Source: Enterococcus caccae ATCC BAA-1240 (lineage in GTDB: Bacteria > Bacillota > Bacilli > Lactobacillales > Enterococcaceae). From it: DNA of 64,000 nucleotides. Below, in pieces: positions 46,188 through 55,531 of the stretch (positions are counted from its first letter, which is position 1; every line of letters starts with the position of its first letter). The notes beneath the pieces were generated by a model. It was not told the DNA's origin, made no database searches, and was given only the letters and a program-made list of their open reading frames with translations. The stretch covers positions 124,001 to 188,000 of the forward strand of contig NZ_KE136476.1 in the NCBI RefSeq assembly GCF_000407145.1. The letters are read 5' to 3'. The position numbers and the translations under genes were made by a program.

Positions 46188-46853
46188 ATGACGATACTAA
46201 GTTGGGTTTTTATTGGCTGTTTTTCTGCCTTCTTCATCAGTGTTTGTCTAGGTATCTTTTCTTTCGCTCAATTTTTTGTAACAACCAAAGAGATGAACGA
46301 ATTAAACCGAAAACGCCCCAAAAAGAAAGTAAGAAGGAAACGTTGGCTAAGAGCTAAAAAAAGAGTAGAACAAAAGAAAAAGGCACAACTAAGGAGAACA
46401 GTCGTATTAGTAGTGATCAGTCTTTCTTTTGCAGGTAGTGGTTTTTATGCGCGGCACTATGAAATGACGAATCTTTCTTCAACAGATGGCAATATTATTG
46501 TACAAAGCTATTTTATTACGGACGAGGTAAATAAAAATTTAGTCAGTCTTCAAAATGGTGCAAGTGGTGATGAAATAAAAGAAAAGTTAATGGAATTGAG
46601 TTCCTTATTGGCTTCTTATGGAAGTGCAACCCCGTCTAATAGTTTGTCTAAAGAGGGGCAACAGGCACTTAATCGATACTATGTGCAACTCCGTGATTAT
46701 GGTACTAATCTCTATTCCTTAACAAGTGAACAATTAAATAATCAGGAAACGATTGTGTCCTATATGGAGGATTTGAACCGAATCAAGAAGACACAAACCA
46801 AGTTATTCAAGCAATTTAGCGTTGATGAAGCGGCACTAAAACAGAAAAAATAA
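46188..46853 (+). CDS. Two-helix membrane protein with basic cytoplasmic loop
   Basis: 221 residues, not a family I recognise. Helix 1 spans about 5-30, a very basic loop about 40-70 (RKRPKKKVRRKRWLRAKKR), and helix 2 about 71-90. The remaining 130 residues are outside and helical, with repeated Leu/Asn/Gln spacing. Ribosome site GGGGGATGAG. It follows the DUF916 gene by 19 bp and corresponds in position to the acidic membrane protein of locus 1, though the sequences do not match. Confidence 0.75.
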   Translation: MTILSWVFIGCFSAFFISVCLGIFSFAQFFVTTKEMNELNRKRPKKKVRRKRWLRAKKRVEQKKKAQLRRTVVLVVISLSFAGSGFYARHYEMTNLSSTDGNIIVQSYFITDEVNKNLVSLQNGASGDEIKEKLMELSSLLASYGSATPSNSLSKEGQQALNRYYVQLRDYGTNLYSLTSEQLNNQETIVSYMEDLNRIKKTQTKLFKQFSVDEAALKQKK

Positions 46854-46875
46854 ATTCAGTCAAAGGGGTTTTAAT

Positions 46876-47538
46876 ATGAGTGCTAAACGTAGTATGACGA
46901 ATCACTCACACCCTAAAAATAAAAAAAATTCTGCAATAAATAGAAAGAAAAAAAATAAAGCTAAGCGGCTTCTTGAGAGAAAACAGAGACAAAAGAAAAA
47001 AAGAAAAGCTCGTATCAAACGAATGTTACTAGAATTTGGATTGAGTCTATTTTTCCTTGGGATCGTACTTTTTCTTTTATCGGTCTTTACCTTTTCATTT
47101 ACCAAAGTCAAAGGGTATTCTATGATTCCGACTTTAAACAATGGTGAGTGGGTTTTTGTCAATAAATTAGCAAAGCCAAAACGGTTTAAACTGATTGTAT
47201 ATAAAGATGCTAAAAGCAAGGAAACATCGGTGAGAAGAGTCATTGGGATGCCGCAAGAAACAATCTATTATAAAGAAGATAAGCTTTATATCAACGATAC
47301 TGAAGTCTACGAGCGATTTTTAGAAACAGAAATTCAACGGGCAAAGAGTGCGAAAAGTTCCTTTACTGAAGATTGGTTCCCTAAAATCGCCACGATACCG
47401 AAAGGAAAGTACCTCGTTTTAGGTGACAATCGTCCCTATGCGGCGGATAGTCGGGAATATGGCTATATCGACGAAAAAGAGATTGTAGGAGTTGTCGAAA
47501 TGAGAGTACTCCCTATTCATCAAATTCAACAATTTTAA
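46876..47538 (+). CDS. Type I signal peptidase paralog, catalytic Lys replaced by Arg
   Basis: 220 residues. A 48-residue Lys/Arg-rich N-terminal stretch precedes one transmembrane helix (about 52-75). The Ser box G-Y-S82-M-I-P-T-L is intact. The Lys box, normally [VI]-K-R-[VA]-[IV]-G-[LM]-P, reads S-V-R120-R-V-I-G-M-P, so the general-base Lys is Arg (codon AGA). The GDNR...DSREYG box is present. It is probably inactive or altered as a protease and may bind substrates or partners. A second, intact signal peptidase follows 4 bp later. Confidence 0.88.
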   Translation: MSAKRSMTNHSHPKNKKNSAINRKKKNKAKRLLERKQRQKKKRKARIKRMLLEFGLSLFFLGIVLFLLSVFTFSFTKVKGYSMIPTLNNGEWVFVNKLAKPKRFKLIVYKDAKSKETSVRRVIGMPQETIYYKEDKLYINDTEVYERFLETEIQRAKSAKSSFTEDWFPKIATIPKGKYLVLGDNRPYAADSREYGYIDEKEIVGVVEMRVLPIHQIQQF

Positions 47539-47542
47539 TAGG

Positions 47543-48172
47543 ATGAGTCAAAATGAAAGAAGGATGGTTACGATAGACGTCAAACAAATGAGTAAACAAG
47601 AGTCACGGTCGAAGAAAAACATAGGGATTGTTTTAAGGCGCATCAGTTTTTTACTAGTGTTGCTTCTTAGCATTATTTTTTTAGTAAAGATAAAGCCGCA
47701 CGTAGTCAGTGGTGAATCTATGCTTCCTACCTTACGTAATAAGGATCGCTTATTTAGTATGAAAAACGCAGAACCAACCCGCTATTCATTGATCACCTTT
47801 CAGCCGAGAGAAAAAAAGTATGAATCTTATGTTAAAAGAGTTATTGGACTACCTGGAGATCGTATTTGGTTGGATCAAAATACGGTTTATTTAAATTTTC
47901 AGATGGCCGAAAGTAATCCAACCCCACCAAATGAAGAACACCTTTCTGGCGTTGATTTACCAGATGGGACATTAAAAATTCGTGTTAGTTGGGAAGTTGC
48001 CGCTCAATTAGAAGGACTTTCTACGATTCCTAAGGATCAATTTTTTGTTTTAGGAGATAATCGAAGACATTCAACAGATAGTCGGGAATTGGGATTGATT
48101 GATAAAAATAAGATCGAAGGAGTCGTGACCTTTAGGTATTATCCATTAAACCGGCTCGGTTTGATTAAGTAA
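47543..48172 (+). CDS. Type I signal peptidase
   Basis: 209 residues; the start is 47543, though ATGs at 47564 and 47588 are possible because the ribosome site (AATAGG) is weak. A transmembrane helix at about 28-50 is followed by the Ser box SGES59MLPTL, the Lys box V-K98-R-V-I-G-L-P-G-D and LGDNRRHSTDSRELG. All catalytic residues are present. It should cleave signal peptides, possibly those of the WxL proteins in this operon. Confidence 0.92.
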   Translation: MSQNERRMVTIDVKQMSKQESRSKKNIGIVLRRISFLLVLLLSIIFLVKIKPHVVSGESMLPTLRNKDRLFSMKNAEPTRYSLITFQPREKKYESYVKRVIGLPGDRIWLDQNTVYLNFQMAESNPTPPNEEHLSGVDLPDGTLKIRVSWEVAAQLEGLSTIPKDQFFVLGDNRRHSTDSRELGLIDKNKIEGVVTFRYYPLNRLGLIK

Positions 48173-48190
48173 AGAAAAGTGAGGAAATGA

Positions 48191-50794
48191 ATGAAGCAAC
48201 AAGTAAAAAAAGTTTTTTTAAATAAAAAAAGTCTAGCATTAGCTCTTAGTTTTTTTATACCCATTTTGATCATGGCGATGAGTTATTATCGATTAGGGAT
48301 TTATCCAACAAGTGATCGAACGATTTTGGCAAGCGATGCGTTTGGTCAACTGGTTAATTTTTATTCTGGTTTTAACAATTTCCTCCATGGTGAGCAGTCG
48401 TTCTTTTATACATGGAATGGGTCATTGGGATTGAATTTCGTCTCATTGATGAGTTATTACATAAATAGTCTGTTCAGTTTTTTAGTGTTCTTTTTTGATA
48501 ACCTTAACATGCCGGATGCAATGTATGTTATCTTACTGACAAAAATCGGTGTCATGGGTGTGACCTTTTGGATTTTTGCGCAACAGACATTCCGTCTCCC
48601 GCAATGGGTAAAGGTCTCATTAAGTGTTTATTATGCGTTGATGAGCTTTACTGTGGCTTATTCGATTATGTTGATGTGGATGGATGCGTTGATTTACCTT
48701 CCACTTGTTTTACTAGGCATTCAACGATTGATGGATAAACAAAAGCCTAGTTTATTATTTATAGTTTACTTTTTATTGTTTGTGTCAAATTATTATATGG
48801 CGTTCATGGTAGGGCTTTTTAGTTTTTGTTACTTCTTTGTTCGTGCACTGACAGACTGGTCTTTATATAAAAAAGCGGTGATTCCTTATTTCATCACATC
48901 AATTCTTGCTGGTGGTGCTTCGATGATCATTATTTTACCTTCTGTGATTGATTTACGAGCAAACGGAGAAAAACTAGATGCAGTCACGAGCTTTTTTACG
49001 AATGATTTAGGACCTTGGGATTTTATTGTCAAAAGTATGACTGGTGTTTATGATACATCAAAGTATGGTAGTGGACCATTTATTTCAATTGGACTGTTAC
49101 CGTTGCTATTTTTTATTTTCTATTTTGTTAGTAAAAAAATCCCTCTGAAAAATAAGCTGTTATATGGAGGGCTCGTTCTATTTATGGTAATGAGTGTTTA
49201 TATACAGCCCTTGAATCTGTTTTGGCAAGGACTTCATTCACCAAATATGTTTTTATTTCGATTTAGCTTTTTATACTCGAGCCTTATCTTGATTTTAGCT
49301 GGCTTTAGTTTAGAGAAGTTTGAGAAAAAAGAGTTGAATGTGCTTGGTAATTGTGCCTTGTCTATCATGGGGCTATTCATTCTAGCAGCGATCATATCCA
49401 ATAAAAAAAGATATGGCTATATCACGCAAGAATCATTGATTCTAACAGTAGTGTTATTGATTGTTTACCTTCTTTTATTCGTATTAAAAGAAAAAGTAGA
49501 CAAACATGTGTGGTTAGTGCCATGCTTGATTGTCGCTTGTGTCTGCGGTGAACTCTTTTTTAATACACAACAAATCATGGTTGGTATCAATAAAGAGTGG
49601 GGCTATACGAGCCGAGAACGTTATACAGATGGATATAAACAAATCGAGCCGCTTGTGAAAAAAGCCCAATCAAGAAATGATAGCTTTTATCGATTGGAAA
49701 ATATTGATTCAATTAGTCGCACAGATAGTTTTAATTACAATTATTCTGGAGTCACCATGTTTTCTTCGATTCGTAATCGCCACACCTCTCAGTACTTAGA
49801 CCGCTTAGGGTATCGATCTCCTGGAACCAATCTTACGATTCAATATCAAAATAATACCATTTTGATGGATGATCTATTAGGTGTGAAATACAATATAGCC
49901 AAAAATGCTCCAAATAAATATGGATTTAAAAAAATCGCAACCCAAGGGAATTATGCTCTATATGAAAATAAGAATGCTTTACCTTTAGGGATGTTAACGG
50001 ATCAGGGCATTTTTCAGAAAAAAAACAATAATAACCAAACAGCATTGCTTCAGTATCTTTCTGAACAAAAAGAACCATTATTCCAATTTACTGGATTAAA
50101 TGAAGTTTCTCGAAAAAATATGTTTATTCGGGAAGAAGGCGATTTTACTTATTTTTCAGAAGAAACCAATAATAATGAAGAAAAAAGTATCACTTGGGAG
50201 GTCAATATTCCTGAAAAAACCCAAGCCTATTTAACCTTAGACACTAGAGCATCTAACGGATTAGATGATGGTTCTGTAGAAGTTAGTGTTCCAGGTCATA
50301 AAACGAGCAGTGGTCTTGCCGCAACGGGTTCTTATTATACGATTGGCTACTATGAAAAAGCCGAAAAGGTCAAAGTAACAGCCAAGTTTACAGGTAGTTC
50401 TGTTGTAAAAGTGCTTCGTCCATCTGTTCTGATGCTAAAAACAGCAATTCTGGATCAAGAAATCGCGGCAATCAAACAAAAAGAAGTCGCTTTTGAAGTA
50501 AAAGGAAATCATGTACACGCGGAAGTTACAACTGAAAAAGAACAAGTAATTTTTACAACGATTCCGTATGATGCTGGTTGGCAGGCACAAGTTGATGGAA
50601 AACCAGTAGAAATCAAAGCAGTTCAGGATGCGCTGATTACTGTCAAAGTACCAAAAGGGACGCATACTGTTCAACTGAACTATTATCCCAAAGGCATGAA
50701 ACTTGGCAGTTTCTTATGTTTTAGCAGTTTTTTATTGTTTATAGGATACGTTTATTGGTCCAAAAAAAGAGAGAAGGAGGTGGGAAGTCGATGA
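48191..50794 (+). CDS. YfhO family multi-pass membrane protein
   Basis: 867 residues with about fourteen membrane helices and a C-terminal extracellular beta domain (about 640-830, ending PYDAGWQAQVDGKPV). The loop SDAFGQLVNFYSGF after the first helix is the YfhO signature; related GT-C proteins are thought to glycosylate wall polymers. The presence in a WxL operon suggests it modifies the wall polymer or glycosylates the surface complex (inference). It overlaps the next gene by 4 bp. Confidence 0.88.
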   Translation: MKQQVKKVFLNKKSLALALSFFIPILIMAMSYYRLGIYPTSDRTILASDAFGQLVNFYSGFNNFLHGEQSFFYTWNGSLGLNFVSLMSYYINSLFSFLVFFFDNLNMPDAMYVILLTKIGVMGVTFWIFAQQTFRLPQWVKVSLSVYYALMSFTVAYSIMLMWMDALIYLPLVLLGIQRLMDKQKPSLLFIVYFLLFVSNYYMAFMVGLFSFCYFFVRALTDWSLYKKAVIPYFITSILAGGASMIIILPSVIDLRANGEKLDAVTSFFTNDLGPWDFIVKSMTGVYDTSKYGSGPFISIGLLPLLFFIFYFVSKKIPLKNKLLYGGLVLFMVMSVYIQPLNLFWQGLHSPNMFLFRFSFLYSSLILILAGFSLEKFEKKELNVLGNCALSIMGLFILAAIISNKKRYGYITQESLILTVVLLIVYLLLFVLKEKVDKHVWLVPCLIVACVCGELFFNTQQIMVGINKEWGYTSRERYTDGYKQIEPLVKKAQSRNDSFYRLENIDSISRTDSFNYNYSGVTMFSSIRNRHTSQYLDRLGYRSPGTNLTIQYQNNTILMDDLLGVKYNIAKNAPNKYGFKKIATQGNYALYENKNALPLGMLTDQGIFQKKNNNNQTALLQYLSEQKEPLFQFTGLNEVSRKNMFIREEGDFTYFSEETNNNEEKSITWEVNIPEKTQAYLTLDTRASNGLDDGSVEVSVPGHKTSSGLAATGSYYTIGYYEKAEKVKVTAKFTGSSVVKVLRPSVLMLKTAILDQEIAAIKQKEVAFEVKGNHVHAEVTTEKEQVIFTTIPYDAGWQAQVDGKPVEIKAVQDALITVKVPKGTHTVQLNYYPKGMKLGSFLCFSSFLLFIGYVYWSKKREKEVGSR

Positions 50795-51765
50795 AAAAAT
50801 TCAGTCTGGCACTGCTAACAGTTGTCATCAGTAGTTTGTTTCTAATAGGCTGCACCAAACAATTAGACGAAAAAAAAACACAGTTTAATGATGAAGGTGT
50901 TACCTATGAATTCCAACTACCTGGTGCTTGGAAAGCAGACCAAGAACCGAACAAAGAATATGGACTTCAAACCGCTTTTAGTGGAGAAGATACTAAAAGT
51001 AATTCTTATGTTTTTATTTCTACTATTCCGGTAAAAGATGTTGTGCAAAAAGGATTTGGAGAACAGACTAGAGAAAAACTCAAGGAACGCTATCGTTATA
51101 AAGAAGCAAAAGATATCTATATGAAAAAAATCACCATAGGAGAGGCACCAGCGTATAAATATACTTTAAATACAACGTTTAAAGAGAAAAGTGTCTGGGC
51201 CCATTTATACTACATCTGGACAGAACATGGCTTTGTTCAAGTGACGTTTTATTCCGCAGATGATAACGCATATAAGAAACGATCGGAACAAATAGATGCT
51301 TCTGTAGAGACCTTTAAAGAGCGTTCCTTTGATAAGTTAGAAGCTGAAAAAGAGCAAGCAGCGCAGGCAAAAGAAGCAGGGGATATTGTAACAATTGAAA
51401 ATAAGGACATAAAAATGGAAACAACGGCCGTGCGTCAAGTAACAGGAGCAGAAGGGAAAAAAATGCTGGCGATTCGTTATACGTTTACCAACTTAGGATT
51501 AGAAACAGCACACCCTTCAGTCTGGCAGGAAGTTGTGACTGCGACTCAAAATGGTAAAACCTTATTAATAGGAAATTTACCACAAGAATCTGATTTATTA
51601 GACGTAAAAGAATTAGCTGCAACACAAACAAACACTGTAAATCTGGGAGAACAAATTGAAAGTGTTGTTTTGTACGAATTACAGGATAAAAGTCTTGTTG
51701 AATTGAATTTCTCACAAGAAGCTTTTCCAGGAAAAGAATCTGTTCGGGTGGTGGTACCAAAATGA
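50791..51765 (+). CDS. Lipoprotein with DUF5067/DUF4352-like C terminus
   Basis: 324 residues from ATG 50791, which overlaps the YfhO stop codon as ATGA and follows AAGGAGGTGGG. The lipobox FLIGC lies at the end of the signal peptide. Residues about 30-165 form one domain, and about 200-320 look like the beta-sandwich seen in enterococcal lipoproteins (MLAIRYTFTNLG). It should be attached to the outer face of the membrane. Role in the complex unknown. Confidence 0.8.
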   Translation: MKKFSLALLTVVISSLFLIGCTKQLDEKKTQFNDEGVTYEFQLPGAWKADQEPNKEYGLQTAFSGEDTKSNSYVFISTIPVKDVVQKGFGEQTREKLKERYRYKEAKDIYMKKITIGEAPAYKYTLNTTFKEKSVWAHLYYIWTEHGFVQVTFYSADDNAYKKRSEQIDASVETFKERSFDKLEAEKEQAAQAKEAGDIVTIENKDIKMETTAVRQVTGAEGKKMLAIRYTFTNLGLETAHPSVWQEVVTATQNGKTLLIGNLPQESDLLDVKELAATQTNTVNLGEQIESVVLYELQDKSLVELNFSQEAFPGKESVRVVVPK

Positions 51766-52511
51766 GTCAAAAAAAGCGAAGTATGAGTCTAATGATTCTT
51801 GTTTTACTATTGATCTTGATAGGCTGCGGAAAAGCGGATCGTTATGCAGGATTCTCACAAGCAGAACATGCTCTTAGTTGGTCTAATGAACGAAACCGAT
51901 CATTTGGCGATGCAGATTATTCAAAAATCGAAAAAGAAGCGAAGGCTTTTGATTTACTTCAAGATAAATACAACGTAGTGGTTCCAAACTACTATGAGAC
52001 AACTAAACACACGCTTACCAAAGAATTAACCTCTAAAACAGTCAAACTTGGTGCTGTACAATATGCTATTTTTGCCAGAAATAAGGAACTGGAATTTCGG
52101 ACTTTATATCCATTTTATCAAGGGGAAGAACTGCAAGTTTTTTCAGAAGTTATTTTGACCTATGCGTATTCAGTAGATCAAGCGCAAGCCTATTTAAAAT
52201 CCCAGATCGTAACGATTAAAATTGCACCTATCAAAGGGACATTACCGAATGACAATCAAAGAGAATTGATCACAGCAATCGGAAAAAATATGAAACTACC
52301 AGATAAAAAACTTGAAACAGGTTTAGCTGGCTATGAGAAACGACTGAAGGAATCAGAAAATCCAATCACCGACGATTATTTACCAATCGTTTCAAATACA
52401 AGTGGTTTAGATAAAGAACAAGAATTTTTGAAAGAAATCGCAGCAGTCTATGACGAAGTAGGAACCTTTAGAGAACTTTATGCAGAGATTTCAGATCAAA
52501 AAAGCAAATAA
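51762..52511 (+). CDS. Lipoprotein, last gene of WxL locus 2
   Basis: 249 residues; ATG 51762 overlaps the previous stop codon (ATGA). The lipobox LILIGC is clear. The mature part is mostly helical and lysine-rich, with no domain I recognise. It completes an apparently continuous operon from 39283. No strong terminator follows: the gap to 52732 has only a weak AGATAA/TTATCT pairing near 52585-52610. Confidence 0.78.
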   Translation: MSQKKRSMSLMILVLLLILIGCGKADRYAGFSQAEHALSWSNERNRSFGDADYSKIEKEAKAFDLLQDKYNVVVPNYYETTKHTLTKELTSKTVKLGAVQYAIFARNKELEFRTLYPFYQGEELQVFSEVILTYAYSVDQAQAYLKSQIVTIKIAPIKGTLPNDNQRELITAIGKNMKLPDKKLETGLAGYEKRLKESENPITDDYLPIVSNTSGLDKEQEFLKEIAAVYDEVGTFRELYAEISDQKSK

Positions 52512-52731
52512 GTGTCAAAAATAAATGTCATAAGGGAACTCAACTCGAATGATGATTATATAGTTTTATTGATAATTTAATTAAAGATAAAGAAATCAAT
52601 TTTGATTATCTCTGTAAAAATTTGTCCAAGAGCGTAATCCATTATTATTGACTAAACGGGTATTCTTATATTTTAATAAAAATATCAACTGTAATACCAT
52701 GTAACTAATAAGATATATTGGAGAGATGGAT

Positions 52732-54171
52732 ATGCTTATAGTAGGACTAGAAAAACTATTGGATTCAGAAACGAAAACCATACTAGAAATGTTGAAATTA
52801 TTGCACAGAAGTAACGATCAGTGGATGCATCAAGAAGAAATTCAAAGTCGAGTGAATATTTCAAAACCGACGTTACTAAAATATATAGGAATTATCCAGA
52901 AAAATGACGATAAAAGTTTTTCCCTACAATATTCTCAATCTCAGGGAATACGCTTAGAAATCTATGATGAATTTTTATTTGGAGTATATTATAGAAGAAA
53001 AATCTTTGACATGTGGCCAACACAGTTAGTTTTTCAACTTTTGTTATATGGTAAAATAAGCAAATCAGATTTTTGTAGAGAGTTTTTTTTAAGTGAATCA
53101 ACATTTGAAAAAAAAATAAGCGACATAAATATTTTGGCAAACCATTTTGGGATAATTATAAAAAGTCGACAAGGGACATATGAATTAGTAGGACCAGAAC
53201 CACTGATTCGAAGAATATTGGAAGAGATTGTTTGGGAGATTTTCAAAGGTTACGAATGGCCTTTTGATTTAATTGATGAAAATAAAGTAAAAAGAGTCTT
53301 ATCTAATCTTTTCAAAAACGAAAAAATTAAATTGTCGTCAAAACGAGTGTTAGAATATAGATTAGCGATACTATTAATAAGATTCAATAAGTCTTATTAC
53401 TATAAAAATACCCAGCCTTTGTTTAATGAATTATTTAAAGGCAATGTTTTTTTCAACTTTATGAATCAACTATTTCAAAAAGAATATTTATTATCTGTTG
53501 ATGAAGTAGCCTATTTTTCGCTCTCAATAATTGCGAATAGAAACTATAAAGCGACTAAAAATTTTAATAAAACTGATATGTTTAAAATAAATAATTTGTT
53601 TAAGAACTATTTTTCTGAGTATGTTACGAATTTTAGCGATACAGAAATAGAAGAACTAAATTACTTTCTGCTTTCGTCTCATGTGTATTGTTTGTTGTAT
53701 ATTAATACAAATCATATTTACCAACGGAAAGAATCTAAATTTGCATCAAATCCTAAGGTGGAAAGTCTTTTGGAAAACTATTTAAACTATTTTCACAAAA
53801 ATAGTAATGGTATTTTTAAAGAAAATGCACAGTTCCTTTTTTATAAATATCAACAGATTATCATGAATATGTTCCCTCCAGAAGCAATATATCCTTTAAA
53901 AGTGATCGCGGTTAATACAGATATGAATATGCTTGAAGAAAAGAAGTTTATTCATTTTTTAACGAAAACATTAAATGTATATTCTAATGTTTTTGTAGAT
54001 AGTATTCAGAATATGGAGGTCAAAGATATAGATCTATTGATCTATACGAATAAAGATACATTTTATACGGATATACCTAATAGTATATATATTGACCGAT
54101 ATTCTTATCTCGATACATTACCAAGTTGGTTAACTTCTGTATTCGAGGTAATCTTTAGACAAACAGATTAA
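52732..54171 (+). CDS. Mga-family transcriptional regulator
   Basis: 479 residues. ATG 52732 has the better spacing from GGAG (8 bases) than ATG 52726 (2 bases). Two helix-turn-helix regions are visible: HQEEIQSRVNISKPTLLKYIGII near residues 33-55, and SKSDFCREFFLSESTFEKKISDIN near 105-130. The rest fits the PRD-like and EIIB-like parts of Mga. The gene is AT-rich like the regulator at the left edge. It lies between WxL locus 2 and an esterase gene and may regulate either. Confidence 0.8.
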   Translation: MLIVGLEKLLDSETKTILEMLKLLHRSNDQWMHQEEIQSRVNISKPTLLKYIGIIQKNDDKSFSLQYSQSQGIRLEIYDEFLFGVYYRRKIFDMWPTQLVFQLLLYGKISKSDFCREFFLSESTFEKKISDINILANHFGIIIKSRQGTYELVGPEPLIRRILEEIVWEIFKGYEWPFDLIDENKVKRVLSNLFKNEKIKLSSKRVLEYRLAILLIRFNKSYYYKNTQPLFNELFKGNVFFNFMNQLFQKEYLLSVDEVAYFSLSIIANRNYKATKNFNKTDMFKINNLFKNYFSEYVTNFSDTEIEELNYFLLSSHVYCLLYINTNHIYQRKESKFASNPKVESLLENYLNYFHKNSNGIFKENAQFLFYKYQQIIMNMFPPEAIYPLKVIAVNTDMNMLEEKKFIHFLTKTLNVYSNVFVDSIQNMEVKDIDLLIYTNKDTFYTDIPNSIYIDRYSYLDTLPSWLTSVFEVIFRQTD

Positions 54172-54216
54172 ATTAGTTGTAATTTTCTATTAGCAAGAAA
54201 AATTAAGGAGACCAGC

Positions 54217-55209
54217 ATGCCTAAATACGTAAAATTTTTTATATTATTTATCACCAGTGTTTTAGTCCTAACAATTTTCCTTCTTTTTATTTCACCTAGT
54301 CCATTTTTAAATGTAGTAAAAACTAGAACGCCTAAGCTTCCTGGATACACTCCGCCCCATAACTTTTCGCAACTTAAAAATGATAGTTATACTGAAAAAA
54401 ATATATCATATAATTCAAGCTTTACTAATAATAAATACGATATATATATTCCTAAAAGAAAATCCAATCCTCCGATAGTCGTATTTTTCCATGGAGGTGG
54501 GTTTATTACTGGAGATAAGAACATGGCTAAATATTTTGGGCCAACATTGGCAGCTGAAGGATATGCGGTTATATCCGTCAATTATGAACTAGCTCCTAAA
54601 TCAACTTTAGATGATCAAATTCTACAAGCAACTGATTTTATTAATGATCTTCCAACTATCGCGGATAAATTCAAATTAGACAATAATAATATCTTTTTAT
54701 CTGGATCATCTGCTGGTGGGTATCTTGCAGCGCAATTAGGTACAGCTAGGTATAATAAAACGTATAACAAAATAGATAAACAAACGATTGATGATGAGAT
54801 CAAGATAAAAGGACTAATTCTGTATAGTGCCCCTTATAAGTTATCCTTTATTCAAGATTATCCAGTCGATAATTGGTTATTTAAATTGAGCGTTTTTGAA
54901 ATGGGCTGGGCTTTAACTGGTGAGCGTTTTTGGAAAAATGATCCTAAATTAGGCGACAAATACAATCTTGAACCATATATTACAACTCAATTTCCTCCTG
55001 TATTCATAACAGACGGAAATAAAAAGACCTTTACGCAACAAGCAAAAGAGTATGAAGAGGCGTTGAAAAAACACAGGGTTGATACTACTAGCCTGTTCTT
55101 TCCGGATACACGTGATGTCAACCATGGATACCAGATGAATATGCGTACACCGGAATCAGAAGAGGCCTTGTCAAAAACATTATCTTTCTTGGAAAAATGG
55201 ACGCAATAA
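54217..55209 (+). CDS. Membrane-anchored alpha/beta hydrolase, HSL-like esterase
   Basis: 330 residues, ATG 54217 after AAGGAGA. An N-terminal signal-anchor helix (7-28) puts the enzyme outside the cell. The hormone-sensitive-lipase motifs FHGGGFITG and G-S-S-A-G-G are present, and DVNHGYQM supplies the His. It should hydrolyse a small ester or deacetylate a carbohydrate or wall polymer. It follows the Mga-type gene by 45 bp, so the two may be cotranscribed. Confidence 0.85.
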   Translation: MPKYVKFFILFITSVLVLTIFLLFISPSPFLNVVKTRTPKLPGYTPPHNFSQLKNDSYTEKNISYNSSFTNNKYDIYIPKRKSNPPIVVFFHGGGFITGDKNMAKYFGPTLAAEGYAVISVNYELAPKSTLDDQILQATDFINDLPTIADKFKLDNNNIFLSGSSAGGYLAAQLGTARYNKTYNKIDKQTIDDEIKIKGLILYSAPYKLSFIQDYPVDNWLFKLSVFEMGWALTGERFWKNDPKLGDKYNLEPYITTQFPPVFITDGNKKTFTQQAKEYEEALKKHRVDTTSLFFPDTRDVNHGYQMNMRTPESEEALSKTLSFLEKWTQ

Positions 55210-55246
55210 GACGCTCAAAAAAATGATTTAATAGAATAGGTAAATA

Positions 55247-55280
55247 AAAAGTACATGATGTGATTTCATGTACTTTTTTT
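55247..55280 (+). terminator. Terminator after the esterase gene
   Basis: AAGTACATGA / TCATGTACTT stem with a TGTGATT loop and a T run. Confidence 0.88.
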
Positions 55281-55281
55281 A

Positions 55282-55310
55282 TTGACTTTAAACATGATAA
55301 TGTGTCTAAT
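55282..55310 (+). promoter_or_regulatory. Promoter of the FetAB-like operon, long leader
   Basis: TTGACT (55282-55287), 17 bp, TCTAAT (55305-55310). About 215 nt of leader follows, with a hairpin AAACTTCTTACA/TGTAAGTTT near 55432-55460 and an AAGGAGAAGG ribosome-like site without a usable frame. No gene could be supported in the leader. Confidence 0.6.
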
Positions 55311-55531
55311 GGAAGTGAGTGGTTGAATGCTTCAGCTAGAAAGAGAAGTAAGTAAAACGATCTCTTTATTTGGTGGAAGGAGAAGGTCTTGAATCGTTGA
55401 TAACGTTAACTTTACTTGTTTTAGCGTTTATGAAACTTCTTACACAAGCTATGTAAGTTTGAGACCAGTTAAGGCGTGTATAGGATACAGCGATTGACTA
55501 AACAAAATAATAAACAAAGGAATGAATAAAA

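Noticed and set aside
55390-55405. TGATAACGTTAACT as a cre site in the FetAB leader
   Set aside because: Two mismatches at conserved positions and far downstream of the promoter.
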